Assembly (NCBI RefSeq): GCF_003015185.1
Contig: NZ_CP027861.1
Span: forward strand, 62,001-126,000
Source of the DNA: Ahniella affigens
GTDB taxonomy: Bacteria; Pseudomonadota; Gammaproteobacteria; Xanthomonadales; Ahniellaceae
DNA length: 64,000 nt
Direction of reading: 5' to 3'
The stretch's first letter is position 1; every line of letters starts with the position of its first letter. Below the pieces are notes generated by a model that saw only the letters and a list, made by a program, of their open reading frames with translations, was not told the origin of the DNA and did not search any database. A program made the translations under genes and the position numbers. Positions 34,319 to 42,641 of the stretch are shown here, in pieces.

Positions 34319-34432
34319 CCTGTATTTCAGTACTTTTCCAACGCCTTCGGGTGATCGAAGCGGTTAGGACGCGATATTTGTCCATTTCTGGTTGTACTGT
34401 ATTGATTCGATTGCGGCCCCAGCAAGGAGAGG

Positions 34433-35629
34433 TCAGCCGCTCCTCTGGTCGCTGTTGTTGGACGTTGCGAGGAGTATCTGCCGGAGCACGGCCTCCATTG
34501 CCTCGATGCGCGCAAGTAGGACGGGAGGATTGCGTAGCAACGAGTCACGATCCTGGATGACGCTCCTGAGCTCTTCCCGCGCGCCCTTCAGTTCAACCTC
34601 GATCCGCTCAGCGACACGAGCATTTGCACTGAGCTGCGCGATCGTCGCCTGGTGCGTAATGAGGTCGCGTCCGCGGCAGTCATAGGAGGTGCGAAGCTCG
34701 GAGTGCTCGGTGCGAAGGAGCTTGAGTTCTTGGTCGAGTTGCTCCGCGCGCTTGACCGCCTGACCTGCAATGGCGAGCTCGGATCGAGTGCCGGCAAGTT
34801 CGACGTCGAGTTGCGCGCGCTCGAGGACGAGGCGATCCGCGCGCTGTGTTGCTGCAGTGGCCTCAGTTCTTGCTTCGTTGGCCAGCACCTTGGCGTCGTC
34901 GGCGCGGCGCGTCTCGGAGGCTAGCTGAACCCGGAGAGCGCCGAGTTCTCCTTCTCGGATGGCTAGGCGCTCGCGGACGGCGGCCGCGTTAGCTTCGGCG
35001 ACATCCAGTCTTTCCCGTAGCTGACCGACCTCAACGACATGAACATCGCGGGCGGACAGCAGTTGTGCTTGGAGCGCGTCACGTTCCTGGGTGCGTTGAG
35101 AGAGCGCGGCGCGAAGCTCAGAGGCCGAGGCTTCGGCCGTGCCGAGCTGGGCAACCAACCCGGCTACTCGCTCGTCGATCACCCGCTCCTTGTGCATCAG
35201 GGCTTCCTCTCGCCCGTCCAGGCCGGCGCGGCGCTCGTCGAGCTCCCGCGTCTGGCGGTAGAGAAGTTCCTTCGCTTTGGCGGTGGCGTCGGTGAGCAGC
35301 AGATCCCAGAACTGCAGGAGCCGGTCCGGAACGGCTTGGCCGCGCTCCAACGTGGCTAGGCGCTGCGGCAGCTCCTTGCGGATCCACGCTGCGCGAACCA
35401 TCGGGGTCAAGGCGCTGAGACTGCCGGCGCCGACCACGTCGCGCACGGCGCGTACGGTGGGCGGCACACCATGCTTGGCGAGCAGAAGCAGAATCTCGGA
35501 AACGTCAGTTTCGGTGACCGGGCTCATGGGCACGAGGCCGTGCTGTTGGCGCCATTCCTCGCGCACTTCCTGCAGGCGGTCTTCGAGGAGCGCCTCGATC
35601 TCGGCGTCGTGGTCGTGAGTGCTGGCCAT
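34433..35629 (-). CDS. kfrA: KfrA-like DNA-binding coiled-coil protein
   Basis: A 398-residue protein. The N-terminal ~110 residues (VSEILLLLAKHGVPPTVRAVRDVVGAGSLSALTPMVRAAW) are the KfrA N-terminal DNA-binding domain with its helix-turn-helix. Residues ~115-360 are an uninterrupted, heptad-rich coiled coil (Glu/Arg/Ala/Leu). KfrA proteins of broad-host-range plasmids bind their own promoter and aid plasmid maintenance by forming filaments or scaffolds. GAGGAGC before the ATG at 35629 supports the start. It is divergent from the antitoxin-toxin-recombinase operon; the shared 209-bp intergenic region holds an inverted repeat. Confidence 0.85.
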   Translation of the reverse strand: MASTHDHDAEIEALLEDRLQEVREEWRQQHGLVPMSPVTETDVSEILLLLAKHGVPPTVRAVRDVVGAGSLSALTPMVRAAWIRKELPQRLATLERGQAVPDRLLQFWDLLLTDATAKAKELLYRQTRELDERRAGLDGREEALMHKERVIDERVAGLVAQLGTAEASASELRAALSQRTQERDALQAQLLSARDVHVVEVGQLRERLDVAEANAAAVRERLAIREGELGALRVQLASETRRADDAKVLANEARTEATAATQRADRLVLERAQLDVELAGTRSELAIAGQAVKRAEQLDQELKLLRTEHSELRTSYDCRGRDLITHQATIAQLSANARVAERIEVELKGAREELRSVIQDRDSLLRNPPVLLARIEAMEAVLRQILLATSNNSDQRSG

Positions 35630-35751
35630 CGGTGAGCTCCTCTCAAGGTTAGCTGATCGTAAAGCGGTTGCCCTCGCGCGCGCAAGTGTTACTGCGTTCG
35701 ATGTTACGTACTGCGTTACACAAGGCGCCAGACAATACCAAATAATTGACG

Positions 35752-35777
35752 GTTATCCGCCAACTTGACAGGATAAC
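35752..35777. promoter_or_regulatory. Inverted repeat operator overlapping promoter
   Basis: GTTATCC (35752-35758) and GGATAAC (35771-35777) flank a 12-bp spacer; the right arm abuts the -35 box. It lies between the divergent kfrA and antitoxin genes, so either product could bind it. Confidence 0.55.
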
Positions 35778-35793
35778 GAGAATATTCTAGGAT
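35765..35793 (+). promoter_or_regulatory. Sigma-70-type promoter of antitoxin-toxin-recombinase operon
   Basis: Perfect -35 TTGACA (35765-35770), 17-bp spacer, -10 TAGGAT (35788-35793), 45 bp before the antitoxin start. AGAATATTCT palindrome (35780-35789) lies in the spacer. Confidence 0.6.
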
Positions 35794-35838
35794 TGGGAAA
35801 TCCGCGGCCGTTCGCCGCGATCAACAGGAGCAAGCGCG

Positions 35839-36786
35839 ATGGCGCAGCCGCAGCAGCTCGAATTCGTCGCCGTCGGCGTGGACAACGCCGTACGGCTGAC
35901 CGACAGCGGCGTGGTCGACGCGGACCAGGTCGAAAGCCTGCCGAAACTCGGCGCCCACGAGGTGCGCGTGTTCCGCCGCGCCCTACAGTACGCCCCTGCC
36001 AAGGGAAAACAAGCGCTGCCCGTGATCCAGGTCATGGAGCTGATGATGCGGCTCCCGCGGGCGTTGCGCTTTGTGATCGCGCGCGACGTGGCCAAGGCCC
36101 CGGTCGTGAACGTCAAGGTGCAAGGCTACATTCGAGTGCAGGGCAAGGGGCGATGGGAGCGTGTCGAGCCGCCGCCGAAGACGACGCTGGTCGAGTTGCT
36201 CGGCAGCTGGGTGCGCGGCTCCGAAGAGGACGAGGTCCTGCTCGAGGTCGCGGCCGCGGCCGACGAGCTGCGCGTCATCGTGGATCAGATCCCCGCGGAG
36301 CGCTCCGGAGCGGAGACTGCGGCCGCCGCCCTTCCGCAGGAGATCGACGGCAGCGCGGCGCGACGCACCGAGCTGGCAAAGGCCTGGCTGAACTCCGCCG
36401 GCGTCGCCGAGCTGCTCGGCCGTGGCACGGCGCGGGACCTGGCTTCCGGCTCACCTGAGCAGGAAAAGAAGCTCGAAAACCCGGCACAAGCCGCAGCGGT
36501 GCTGCGCAAGGCGAAGCGCCTGCTCGGCGTGTGGGTGCCGGCCGAGCGCGGTTACCGCCATCCGACGTGCCAGTTCGACCGAGGCGCCCTCCTCCCAGTC
36601 ATCGAGGCGCTGCTGAAGATCCTGCCGCCCGGCAACGGTACGGGGTGGAGCCAGGCCGAATGGCTCTACAGCCCGCACGCACTGCTCGACAAGCGCCGGC
36701 CGGCCGATGTGCTGGCCACCGACCCGGATCGCGTTCTGGCGGCCGCGCAGCGCGAATACGGTGAGGAAACGCATGCCGGCTGGTAA
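35839..36786 (+). CDS. RES-associated antitoxin (Xre/MbcA/ParS-type toxin-binding C-terminus)
   Basis: A 315-residue protein. The C-terminal ~90 residues (GYRHPTCQFDRGALLPVIEALLKILPPGNGTGWSQAEWLYSPHALLDKRRPADVLATDPDRVLAAAQREYGEE) carry the 'W...P...L...P.dvL..d...v...A' pattern of antitoxin toxin-binding domains paired with RES toxins. The N-terminal ~200 residues are longer than in typical 150-residue antitoxins and are unrecognised. It overlaps the downstream RES gene by 14 bp. A promoter and operator lie just upstream, consistent with autoregulation. Confidence 0.75.
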   Translation: MAQPQQLEFVAVGVDNAVRLTDSGVVDADQVESLPKLGAHEVRVFRRALQYAPAKGKQALPVIQVMELMMRLPRALRFVIARDVAKAPVVNVKVQGYIRVQGKGRWERVEPPPKTTLVELLGSWVRGSEEDEVLLEVAAAADELRVIVDQIPAERSGAETAAAALPQEIDGSAARRTELAKAWLNSAGVAELLGRGTARDLASGSPEQEKKLENPAQAAAVLRKAKRLLGVWVPAERGYRHPTCQFDRGALLPVIEALLKILPPGNGTGWSQAEWLYSPHALLDKRRPADVLATDPDRVLAAAQREYGEETHAGW

Positions 36787-37477
36787 GCCCTGGGTGTCCA
36801 AGCCGCCGGCGATGCGGCCGCTCGCCGTAGGACCGATCTACTGGCATGTCTACCACGCCGACTACCCGCCGTTGAGCGCCAACCCGTTCTCCAAGGCGCG
36901 CCTCGCCCTGGTCGATCCCGAAGGCGGCAAAAAGAGCCCGTTCGGCATGTTCTACCTGGCCAGCGACTTCGCCGGCGCACTATGGGAGGTGGTGCTGCGC
37001 TACGTCGAACCCGATGACGCGCGGAACGTACGCGTCGACATCGCGACGCTTGCCGGCATGCGGGCCGTGCGGTTGCGCCTGCGGCGTGACGGTGCGCCAG
37101 TGCTGGAGCTGGGCCAGCCGGGGCTGCGCATGCTGTTCGCCGCTGATAGTCCCGAGAGCGTTGCGGTGGCCAGCTTGATCGCCGAGCCCGACCACCACAA
37201 GACGCACACCGAAGCGGCACGGCTGCGCGAGGACCTGATCCGCGTCGGCGTCGGCGACATGCCGGTGCTGGCCTGGCCGTCACGACAGCACAACCCCTCG
37301 ACCGTGTACCTCGCCTACGCACCGCCGATGGCCGCGGATTGGTGGGAGCTCGTCGACGAACCGCAACCGCTCGACACGCCGGCTGGTCATGCGCTCATTC
37401 GCGCCGAACTCGAACGCTGCGGATTCCACTGGGTACCGCTCGAAACGAACGCGACGCCACCGCCGGAGGAACCATGA
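36773..37477 (+). CDS. RES-domain toxin (NAD+ phosphorylase/glycohydrolase family)
   Basis: About 234 residues. Motifs of the RES fold are present: the N-terminal GPIYWHVYHADYPPLSANPF, the glutamate in FAGALWEVVLRYV, and the serine in LAWPSRQHNPSTVYLAY. RES toxins deplete NAD+ in the cell unless held by the cognate antitoxin. The start at 36773 overlaps the antitoxin stop; its TGA overlaps the recombinase ATG (ATGA at 37474-37477). The N-terminal Arg usual in the family appears replaced in the YWHVYHAD segment, so activity is not certain. Confidence 0.82.
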   Translation: MPAGKPWVSKPPAMRPLAVGPIYWHVYHADYPPLSANPFSKARLALVDPEGGKKSPFGMFYLASDFAGALWEVVLRYVEPDDARNVRVDIATLAGMRAVRLRLRRDGAPVLELGQPGLRMLFAADSPESVAVASLIAEPDHHKTHTEAARLREDLIRVGVGDMPVLAWPSRQHNPSTVYLAYAPPMAADWWELVDEPQPLDTPAGHALIRAELERCGFHWVPLETNATPPPEEP

Positions 37478-38616
37478 TGCCCGACGTCGACCTGCTGGTG
37501 GCAGACAGCCTGATCGGCGTGGATTGGTCTGACGCGCCCATCGAGGTGCGGCAGGCAACGCGCTTTGACGTCAGCACGGATGAACTGCGCAAGCGAATCC
37601 GGCGCTGGGAGACCAAGTTCGCCGCCGGGAATGCTTCCGCGACGGTCAAAGCCGTTCGCAGCGACTGGCAGACCTTTTTCGCGTGGTGTGATCGCACGGG
37701 CGTGCGCGCCGTGCCGGTGTCTGGGCCGGACCTGATGCGATTCCTCAACGACCAGGTGACGCTCGGGCGGCGCTTCAGCACGATCACGCGGTACGTGTAT
37801 TCGGTGCGCGCAGTTCATACCGGTGCCAAGGCGCCCGATCCGACGCAGCACGAGGACTGGGCGCAGGACTGGAAAGTACTGAAGGCACGGCTACGCAAGG
37901 GGAAAAAGCTCGCGCCGCGCCAGACCGAGCCATTGTCGTCGGCGGACGTGCACGCCGTCCTCGGCGTCATTGAGGGGACCCCCGAGGGCACGGGCGCACG
38001 GCGGCGATCGAAAGAGGACGAGCGCCGCGACTTGCGCGACGCTGCGCTCTTGCGACTGGCCTCCGACACGCTCTGCCGAGAGTCGGAGCTCGCCGCGGTG
38101 CAACTCGAAGACTTCGAGCGCAAGGGCGATGGAAGCGGCTGGACGCTCTTCGTCGGCCGTTCGAAAACTGACCAAGACGGCGTTGGTGCTTACCGATTCG
38201 TGAGCAATGAAACGCACAACGCGATCTCCGAATGGTGTGCGAAGTCCGGCATTGAGGGTGGCTACGTTTTTCTGCCAATTGGTGGTCGTCCCAAGCGAGA
38301 ACCGACGAACCAAGGCGCCGGCGGAGGAGAGATCGAGCCGCCGGCGCCGCACATCACGCCTGACCAGATTGCACGCATCATGCGTCGCCGGGCACTCCGC
38401 GCAGATATCAATCGGAGGATTACAGGTCACTCGGCGCGCGTTGGGTCGGCGATCGACCTGATCGAAGCTGGATTCTCGATGTCCGACGCGGCCTACGCAG
38501 GTGGGTGGGAATCCGAGCGCATGGTGAGGCACTACGCGAAAAAGGCGAAGGCCGGAAGCAATGCCATGGCGAAGCTGCGGGCAAAAACCGCAAATGGCAT
38601 GGAGCCGCAGAACTAG
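37474..38616 (+). CDS. Tyrosine recombinase (phage integrase family)
   Basis: A 380-residue site-specific recombinase. A SAM-like N-terminal core-binding domain lies at ~45-155 (TVKAVRSDWQTFFAWCDRTG). In the catalytic domain, the first Arg is in TLCRESELAAVQ, the Lys in VGRSKTDQDG, HxxR in GHSARVG, the Trp/His in GGWESERMVRHY, and the nucleophile Tyr in VRHYAKKAK, so the set is complete. GGAGGA precedes the ATG at 37474. It is the third gene of the antitoxin-toxin operon, which points to element maintenance such as multimer resolution or excision rather than a boundary integrase. No attachment site was recognised next to it. Confidence 0.88.
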   Translation: MMPDVDLLVADSLIGVDWSDAPIEVRQATRFDVSTDELRKRIRRWETKFAAGNASATVKAVRSDWQTFFAWCDRTGVRAVPVSGPDLMRFLNDQVTLGRRFSTITRYVYSVRAVHTGAKAPDPTQHEDWAQDWKVLKARLRKGKKLAPRQTEPLSSADVHAVLGVIEGTPEGTGARRRSKEDERRDLRDAALLRLASDTLCRESELAAVQLEDFERKGDGSGWTLFVGRSKTDQDGVGAYRFVSNETHNAISEWCAKSGIEGGYVFLPIGGRPKREPTNQGAGGGEIEPPAPHITPDQIARIMRRRALRADINRRITGHSARVGSAIDLIEAGFSMSDAAYAGGWESERMVRHYAKKAKAGSNAMAKLRAKTANGMEPQN

Positions 38617-38760
38617 TCGGACCTACGGACGGGACCGCGTGGCCGTCGATCGATCGCCCGGGTACGGTTAACCAGCTTAAGCAGAGAGAGAATGGTACCT
38701 ATACCTCTGACCGCTTCGAGGCAGGCAACAAGTCTCGCTGCGCGAGGTTGCCATGCTGAA

Positions 38761-39108
38761 TCAAACGGAAGGAAACGCACACGATATCAACGAACGCACC
38801 TCACCAGTCATCGCCTGCGAAATCTCGATCTTCAACACTTTCGCTCCTTGGACGGCTGGCTGCGAACAGGCCAACTTCGCGTCTATGGCATCCGAGCCGA
38901 CATTCTTGTTCGTCTTGACCTTGAGGACTTGGGCTTCGAAAGCAACAAAGATCCACCCGAGTCTATCGGCCTCAAACGACAGTGCAGCCTCATTGACATA
39001 ACCGAGGTAAGTGTCGAGCTCATGGTCAGTTGCTCGCTTGCCCAAGAGCAGGTACCCCAAATAGCAAGCGAACAACAAGCCTGCGATAGACAAAGGAATC
39101 CGCTTCAT
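38761..39108 (-). CDS. Small membrane-anchored hypothetical protein
   Basis: About 115 residues beginning MKRIPLSIAGLLFACYLGYLLLG, a single N-terminal membrane helix or uncleaved signal. The remaining ~90 residues are soluble and contain two Cys (LACSQ, ISCAF). The start at 39108 was chosen because it places the hydrophobic helix at the N-terminus. Function is unknown. Confidence 0.5.
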   Translation of the reverse strand: MKRIPLSIAGLLFACYLGYLLLGKRATDHELDTYLGYVNEAALSFEADRLGWIFVAFEAQVLKVKTNKNVGSDAIDAKLACSQPAVQGAKVLKIEISQAMTGEVRSLISCAFPSV

Positions 39109-39527
39109 AGCCGTCAACTCGAGCCACCTATTCGGTACCCAATTCTTGCATAGGGACAGCAAACCAGCAAACGACCAGACGTCTTCTTGGCGATCCATGA
39201 TGTGCAAGCCGAAGCAGCGGCTAGACCGTGCGAGCCAGGCGCTCCGAGAAGGTGCTTACATGGGTTAATCACGGACGGGCCGTTTTGGACCTTATTGGCG
39301 AAACCGTGACTGGTAGCAGCTGGCATGGTCGCGGTCTGATTTCCTCGACTATCGTTTGGCGGCATCGGATTTCGCGGATTTCGCGAACCGACAGGAGGCT
39401 CGCCAGTTGTCGGTTTGAGAGTGACTGTGCTCCGGTATCTCGGACACGTCGCTAAGAGGCTCTGGAGAGCTTTATCAATGTCGCGGCTCGCTATAGGGTG
39501 AACTCCACGCGAGCACACATCGCAGGA
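39109..39527. other. Intergenic region without recognised features
   Basis: About 420 bp between two minus-strand genes. A 134-codon minus-strand frame crosses it but is Pro/Ser/Thr/Arg-rich without protein-like hydrophobic patterning and overlaps the start of the downstream gene. No hairpin terminator or RNA gene was recognised. Confidence 0.4.
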
Positions 39528-40046
39528 TCAGCTCGAATCGCCGTAGTGACGCACGCGCACCCAGCCGCCATGACTCTCGATTCGACGGATAAGGGCGTCT
39601 TTGTCGACAAACTGAGGAACGTGGACCCCGGTCAGTTCATGTACTGCCTCTCGAAGGGCGTCAAGGCACTGGTTTTCGCTCGTATCGCTCGGTCGGATTA
39701 CAATCTGCCTGAATTGATTAGGGCCAGAACAGATCTGGACGATCATGAATGGGTCGGAGTTAGGATTGGCCCTGGCCGATGCGTCGACCTTTTCTTTGAT
39801 TTTCCAAAGAGCCTGGCCGAGGGCGAGTAGATCGGCGCTCAATCCTACAATTGCCATCCAGTTGAATACACTAGCGAAGACGACACCGGGCGCCGGTTGG
39901 CGACGGTATATGGCAACCTCAGGTACAAGTTCACTCACTTCACGCGCTATGGATGCATCTCGCGTGTCGACACTGCAGTTTGCAAGGCTTGCCGAAATCC
40001 AAACAACACCATTCATACCGAGCTCTGATCTGACATAGGAATTCAC
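39528..40046 (-). CDS. Hypothetical protein with one internal hydrophobic segment
   Basis: A protein of 162-172 residues. It starts with GTG at 40046 or ATG at 40016; neither has a strong ribosome binding site. Residues ~55-80 (GVVFASVFNWMAIVGLSADLLALGQALW) may span the membrane. The C-terminal half (FRQIVIRPSDTSENQCLDALREAVHEL) is alpha/beta-like. It lies just left of the IS66 insertion, whose left end is about 150 bp upstream of its start; the insertion may have separated it from its promoter. Confidence 0.45.
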   Translation of the reverse strand: MNSYVRSELGMNGVVWISASLANCSVDTRDASIAREVSELVPEVAIYRRQPAPGVVFASVFNWMAIVGLSADLLALGQALWKIKEKVDASARANPNSDPFMIVQICSGPNQFRQIVIRPSDTSENQCLDALREAVHELTGVHVPQFVDKDALIRRIESHGGWVRVRHYGDSS

Positions 40047-40186
40047 GTACCGTTCTTCATCGATGATGCGTTCTCCTTACTTCAGAATGACAAATCGCGC
40101 AACTCGCGAAGTCTATCGCTGCGGCACTATCGACACTTTTCCGATCTAGCAGAATAGATCAGCGCTTGAATTGCGCCATGGGCACC

Positions 40187-40194
40187 GCGCCACC
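40187..40194. repeat. 8-bp target site duplication (left) of IS66 element
   Basis: GCGCCACC directly abuts the left inverted repeat; the identical octamer follows the right end at 42598-42605. An 8-bp duplication is typical for IS66. Confidence 0.92.
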
Positions 40195-40270
40195 GTAAGC
40201 GTCCGGCCAAGCCACCTTCCATCATCTGACTCGACCGCGCACGCTTGCGCATTTCTGCGGGGAGCTGGCG

Positions 40271-40549
40271 ATGTCGAAAGAGAAGCTGTGGGCGAAGCGG
40301 ATTCGGGCGTTTGAGCGGAGCGGGCTGAGTCGGCGCGCTTGGTGCGTTCAGGAAAAGGTACAGCTGTCGACGCTGGACTACTGGCGGTCTCGGCTGCGTC
40401 GGGCTACGGAGCCGGCGCTGGTTCCGGTGGTGGTGGACTCGACGTCGGCCGCGAAGGAGATTGAGATCAGGCTGGGCGATGTGCAGATGCGCTTGCCTGT
40501 GGACGTCGATGCGGATTGGCTGTGCCGCGTGCTGCGGGGCCTGCGCTGA
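40271..40549 (+). CDS. IS66 accessory protein (orf1, TnpA-like)
   Basis: A 92-residue basic protein with LWAKRIRAFERSGLSRRAWCVQEKVQLSTLDYWRSRLR, the helix-turn-helix-like start seen in IS66 orf1 proteins. It is required with the other two frames for efficient transposition in studied IS66 members. Its TGA overlaps the tnpB ATG (TGATG). Confidence 0.88.
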   Translation: MSKEKLWAKRIRAFERSGLSRRAWCVQEKVQLSTLDYWRSRLRRATEPALVPVVVDSTSAAKEIEIRLGDVQMRLPVDVDADWLCRVLRGLR

Positions 40550-40890
40550 TGCTGCGCCCTACTGGCTGGTGGCTGGCAGTGAAGCCGATCGACCTGCGCT
40601 GTGGCATGGATCGGTTGTTGGTCCTGGTGCAGACGCAATTTGGACGCGACGGCTTTGATGGCGCGGCCTACGCGTTTCGCAACCGTTCCGGGACTCGCCT
40701 GAAAGTGCTGTGCGCGGACGCGCAGGGCGTGTGGCTGTGCACCCGCCGATTGCATCGCGGTCAGTTCGTGTGGCCACGAGCCGGCGCAGAGCTGTTTACG
40801 GTGAGTACCGAGCAATTCGAGTGGTTGATCGCAGGGGTCGACTGGCAGCGTTTGTCGGCGCGCATTGAGGATGTGCCGCGACTGGTGTGA
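40549..40890 (+). CDS. IS66 family accessory protein TnpB (orf2)
   Basis: A 113-residue protein with the family signature WLAVKPIDLRCGMDRLLVLVQ...AYAFRNRSGTRLKVLCADAQGVWLCTRRLHRGQFVWP. Unrelated to the RuvC TnpB at 9.1-10.6 kb despite the name. The start overlaps the orf1 stop by one base. Confidence 0.93.
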   Translation: MLRPTGWWLAVKPIDLRCGMDRLLVLVQTQFGRDGFDGAAYAFRNRSGTRLKVLCADAQGVWLCTRRLHRGQFVWPRAGAELFTVSTEQFEWLIAGVDWQRLSARIEDVPRLV

Positions 40891-40962
40891 TGCCGCTGAA
40901 AAGCCCCTGGTCTGACGTCATCTGGCCATCGCGCGCACGCGTGCGCGAGGTAAATTGTGCTG

Positions 40963-42552
40963 ATGAATAAGGCGGCGCTTGATCACCTCACCGAAGTTGA
41001 AAAACTGCGCGCCGAGCTCGCGCAGCGTGATGCGGTGATCGCCAGTCGCGATGCGGCAATCGCCAGTCTTGATGCGGTGATTGCCAGCCGGGAACAGGTG
41101 ATCGCCAAGCGCGACGCCGAGATCCGCTTCAAGTCGGCGAAGATCGAGCAGCTGACGCACACCATTGCCGTGCCGCAGCGACTGCAGTTTGCGGCGCGTT
41201 CCGAGAAGTTTGATCCTGCGCAGCAGTCCATGTTCGACGCCGCAATCGGTGCCGATCTCGCGATGGTCGAGACCGAGTTGGAACAACTGTCGCCACCGCG
41301 CGAACGGGCGCAACCGAAGCGCCAGCCCTTGCCGCCGGAACTGCCGCGTGTCGAAGAACGCATCGAGCCGACGTCGTGCAGCTGCGGTGTCTGTGGCGGT
41401 GAACTGCACTGCATCGGCGAAGAGATCAGTGAGAAGCTCGACGTGAAGCCGGTCGAGTTCTTCGTGCGCAAGATCATCCGCCCGAAACTCGCCTGCCGCG
41501 GCTGCGAAACGATCCACACGCCGCCGACGCTGCCGGCGATCATCGAACGCGGCATCGCCGCACCCGGCCTGCTCGCGCATGTATTGATCAGCAAGTATGC
41601 CGACCACCTGCCGCTGACCCGCCAACGCGAGATGCTCGCGCGCAGCGGCGTCACCCTGCCAGTCTCGACCTTGGCCGAATGGGTCGGTGCCACCGGCTTC
41701 GCGCTGCAGCCGCTGGTCGATGCGTTGCGCAGCGAGCTGCACCGGGCGAGCGTGCTGCACGCTGATGAAACCCCGGTCCAGGTGCTGGCTCCGGGCAAGG
41801 GCAAGACCCAGAACGCATATCTGTTCGCGTATCGACGCGGAGAGATCGCCGAACCGCCGATCATTGTCTACGACTTCGCCGAAAACCGAAGCGGTGCCAA
41901 CGCGCGACGATTCCTTGCCGACTACGGCGGGGCGCTCGTGGTCGATGACTACGCGGGCTACAAATCCCTGTTCCAGTCCACGCCGATGCGCGAACTCGGC
42001 TGTTGGGCACATGCGCGCCGCAAGTTCTTTGAGCTGCACGAGGCCAACCAGAGCACGCTGGCCGCAGAAGCTCTGACGCGTATCGCCTCGATCTATGCGG
42101 TCGAGCGCGAGGCCGAGGCAATGACCGCCGAGCAACGCCACGTGCATCGCGAGCAGTACGCGCGGCCAAAGGTTGAGGCCTTGATCGCCTGGCTCGCGGC
42201 TTTGCGCCCGAGTATCAACGGCGGATCCGCTACCGCGAAAGCGGCTGACTATCTGCTGCGAAGAACCTCGGCGTTCACGGCCTACCTCGACGATGGACGC
42301 TTCCCCATCGATAACAACCCGGTCGAGAATGCGATCCGGCCCGTGGCAGTCGGAAGGAAGAACTGGTTGTTCGCGGGCTCGCTGCTTGCCGGCCAGCGCG
42401 CCGCAAACGTCATGAGCCTGATCCAAACCGCCAAAGCCAACGGCCACGACCCACACGCCTACCTGCGCGACGTACTCACCCGACTGCCGACGCAGCTGAA
42501 CAGCCGCATCGGCGAATTGCTGCCACACACCTGGCAGCCGGCTAGTTCCTAA
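40963..42552 (+). CDS. IS66 family transposase (TnpC)
   Basis: DDE-type transposase of about 529 residues. The N-terminal leucine-zipper-like coiled coil has heptad repeats of the form DAVIASR (residues ~18-45). A zinc-binding segment has CSCGVCGG...CRGCETI. The catalytic acidic residues are in HADETPVQVL, VVDDYAGYKSL and IDNNPVENAIR. The frame is uninterrupted. An in-frame GTG 6 bp upstream is an alternative start. A perfect 16-bp palindrome (CGCGCACG/CGTGCGCG) lies just upstream. Confidence 0.95.
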   Translation: MNKAALDHLTEVEKLRAELAQRDAVIASRDAAIASLDAVIASREQVIAKRDAEIRFKSAKIEQLTHTIAVPQRLQFAARSEKFDPAQQSMFDAAIGADLAMVETELEQLSPPRERAQPKRQPLPPELPRVEERIEPTSCSCGVCGGELHCIGEEISEKLDVKPVEFFVRKIIRPKLACRGCETIHTPPTLPAIIERGIAAPGLLAHVLISKYADHLPLTRQREMLARSGVTLPVSTLAEWVGATGFALQPLVDALRSELHRASVLHADETPVQVLAPGKGKTQNAYLFAYRRGEIAEPPIIVYDFAENRSGANARRFLADYGGALVVDDYAGYKSLFQSTPMRELGCWAHARRKFFELHEANQSTLAAEALTRIASIYAVEREAEAMTAEQRHVHREQYARPKVEALIAWLAALRPSINGGSATAKAADYLLRRTSAFTAYLDDGRFPIDNNPVENAIRPVAVGRKNWLFAGSLLAGQRAANVMSLIQTAKANGHDPHAYLRDVLTRLPTQLNSRIGELLPHTWQPASS

Positions 42553-42597
42553 GCACCGTCGCCGCCGAAGTGGAAGGTGGGCTGGCCGGACGCTTAC

Positions 42598-42605
42598 GCG
42601 CCACC
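42598..42605. repeat. 8-bp target site duplication (right) of IS66 element
   Basis: GCGCCACC, identical to 40187-40194. Confidence 0.92.
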
Positions 42606-42641
42606 TTGGCGCAGCTCTTGACATTCGCCCTTGTCACCCAG

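Larger units (their letters stand above)
40195..42597 (+). mobile_element. IS66-family insertion sequence, apparently complete (2403 bp)
   Basis: Terminal inverted repeats 40195-40220 and 42572-42597 match at 24 of 26 positions and start GTAAGCG. The three IS66 frames (accessory orf1, tnpB, tnpC) are intact and in order, and a perfect 8-bp target duplication flanks it. The intact genes and perfect duplication suggest a recent insertion. It landed between the gene at 39528 and the HTH gene at 42642 without breaking a recognisable frame. Confidence 0.95.

Noticed and set aside
37474-38616. Tyrosine recombinase as the boundary integrase of an ICE
   Set aside because: It lies inside an antitoxin-toxin operon, with no tRNA gene or matching attachment repeats seen on either side.
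39114-39518. A 134-codon minus-strand frame between two small genes
   Set aside because: Low-hydrophobicity Pro/Ser/Thr/Arg composition, no ribosome binding site, and it overlaps the start of a better supported gene.
40918-42624. A 568-codon frame on the minus strand of the IS66 transposase gene
   Set aside because: It is the antisense of tnpC in high-GC DNA; the plus strand has full transposase motifs.
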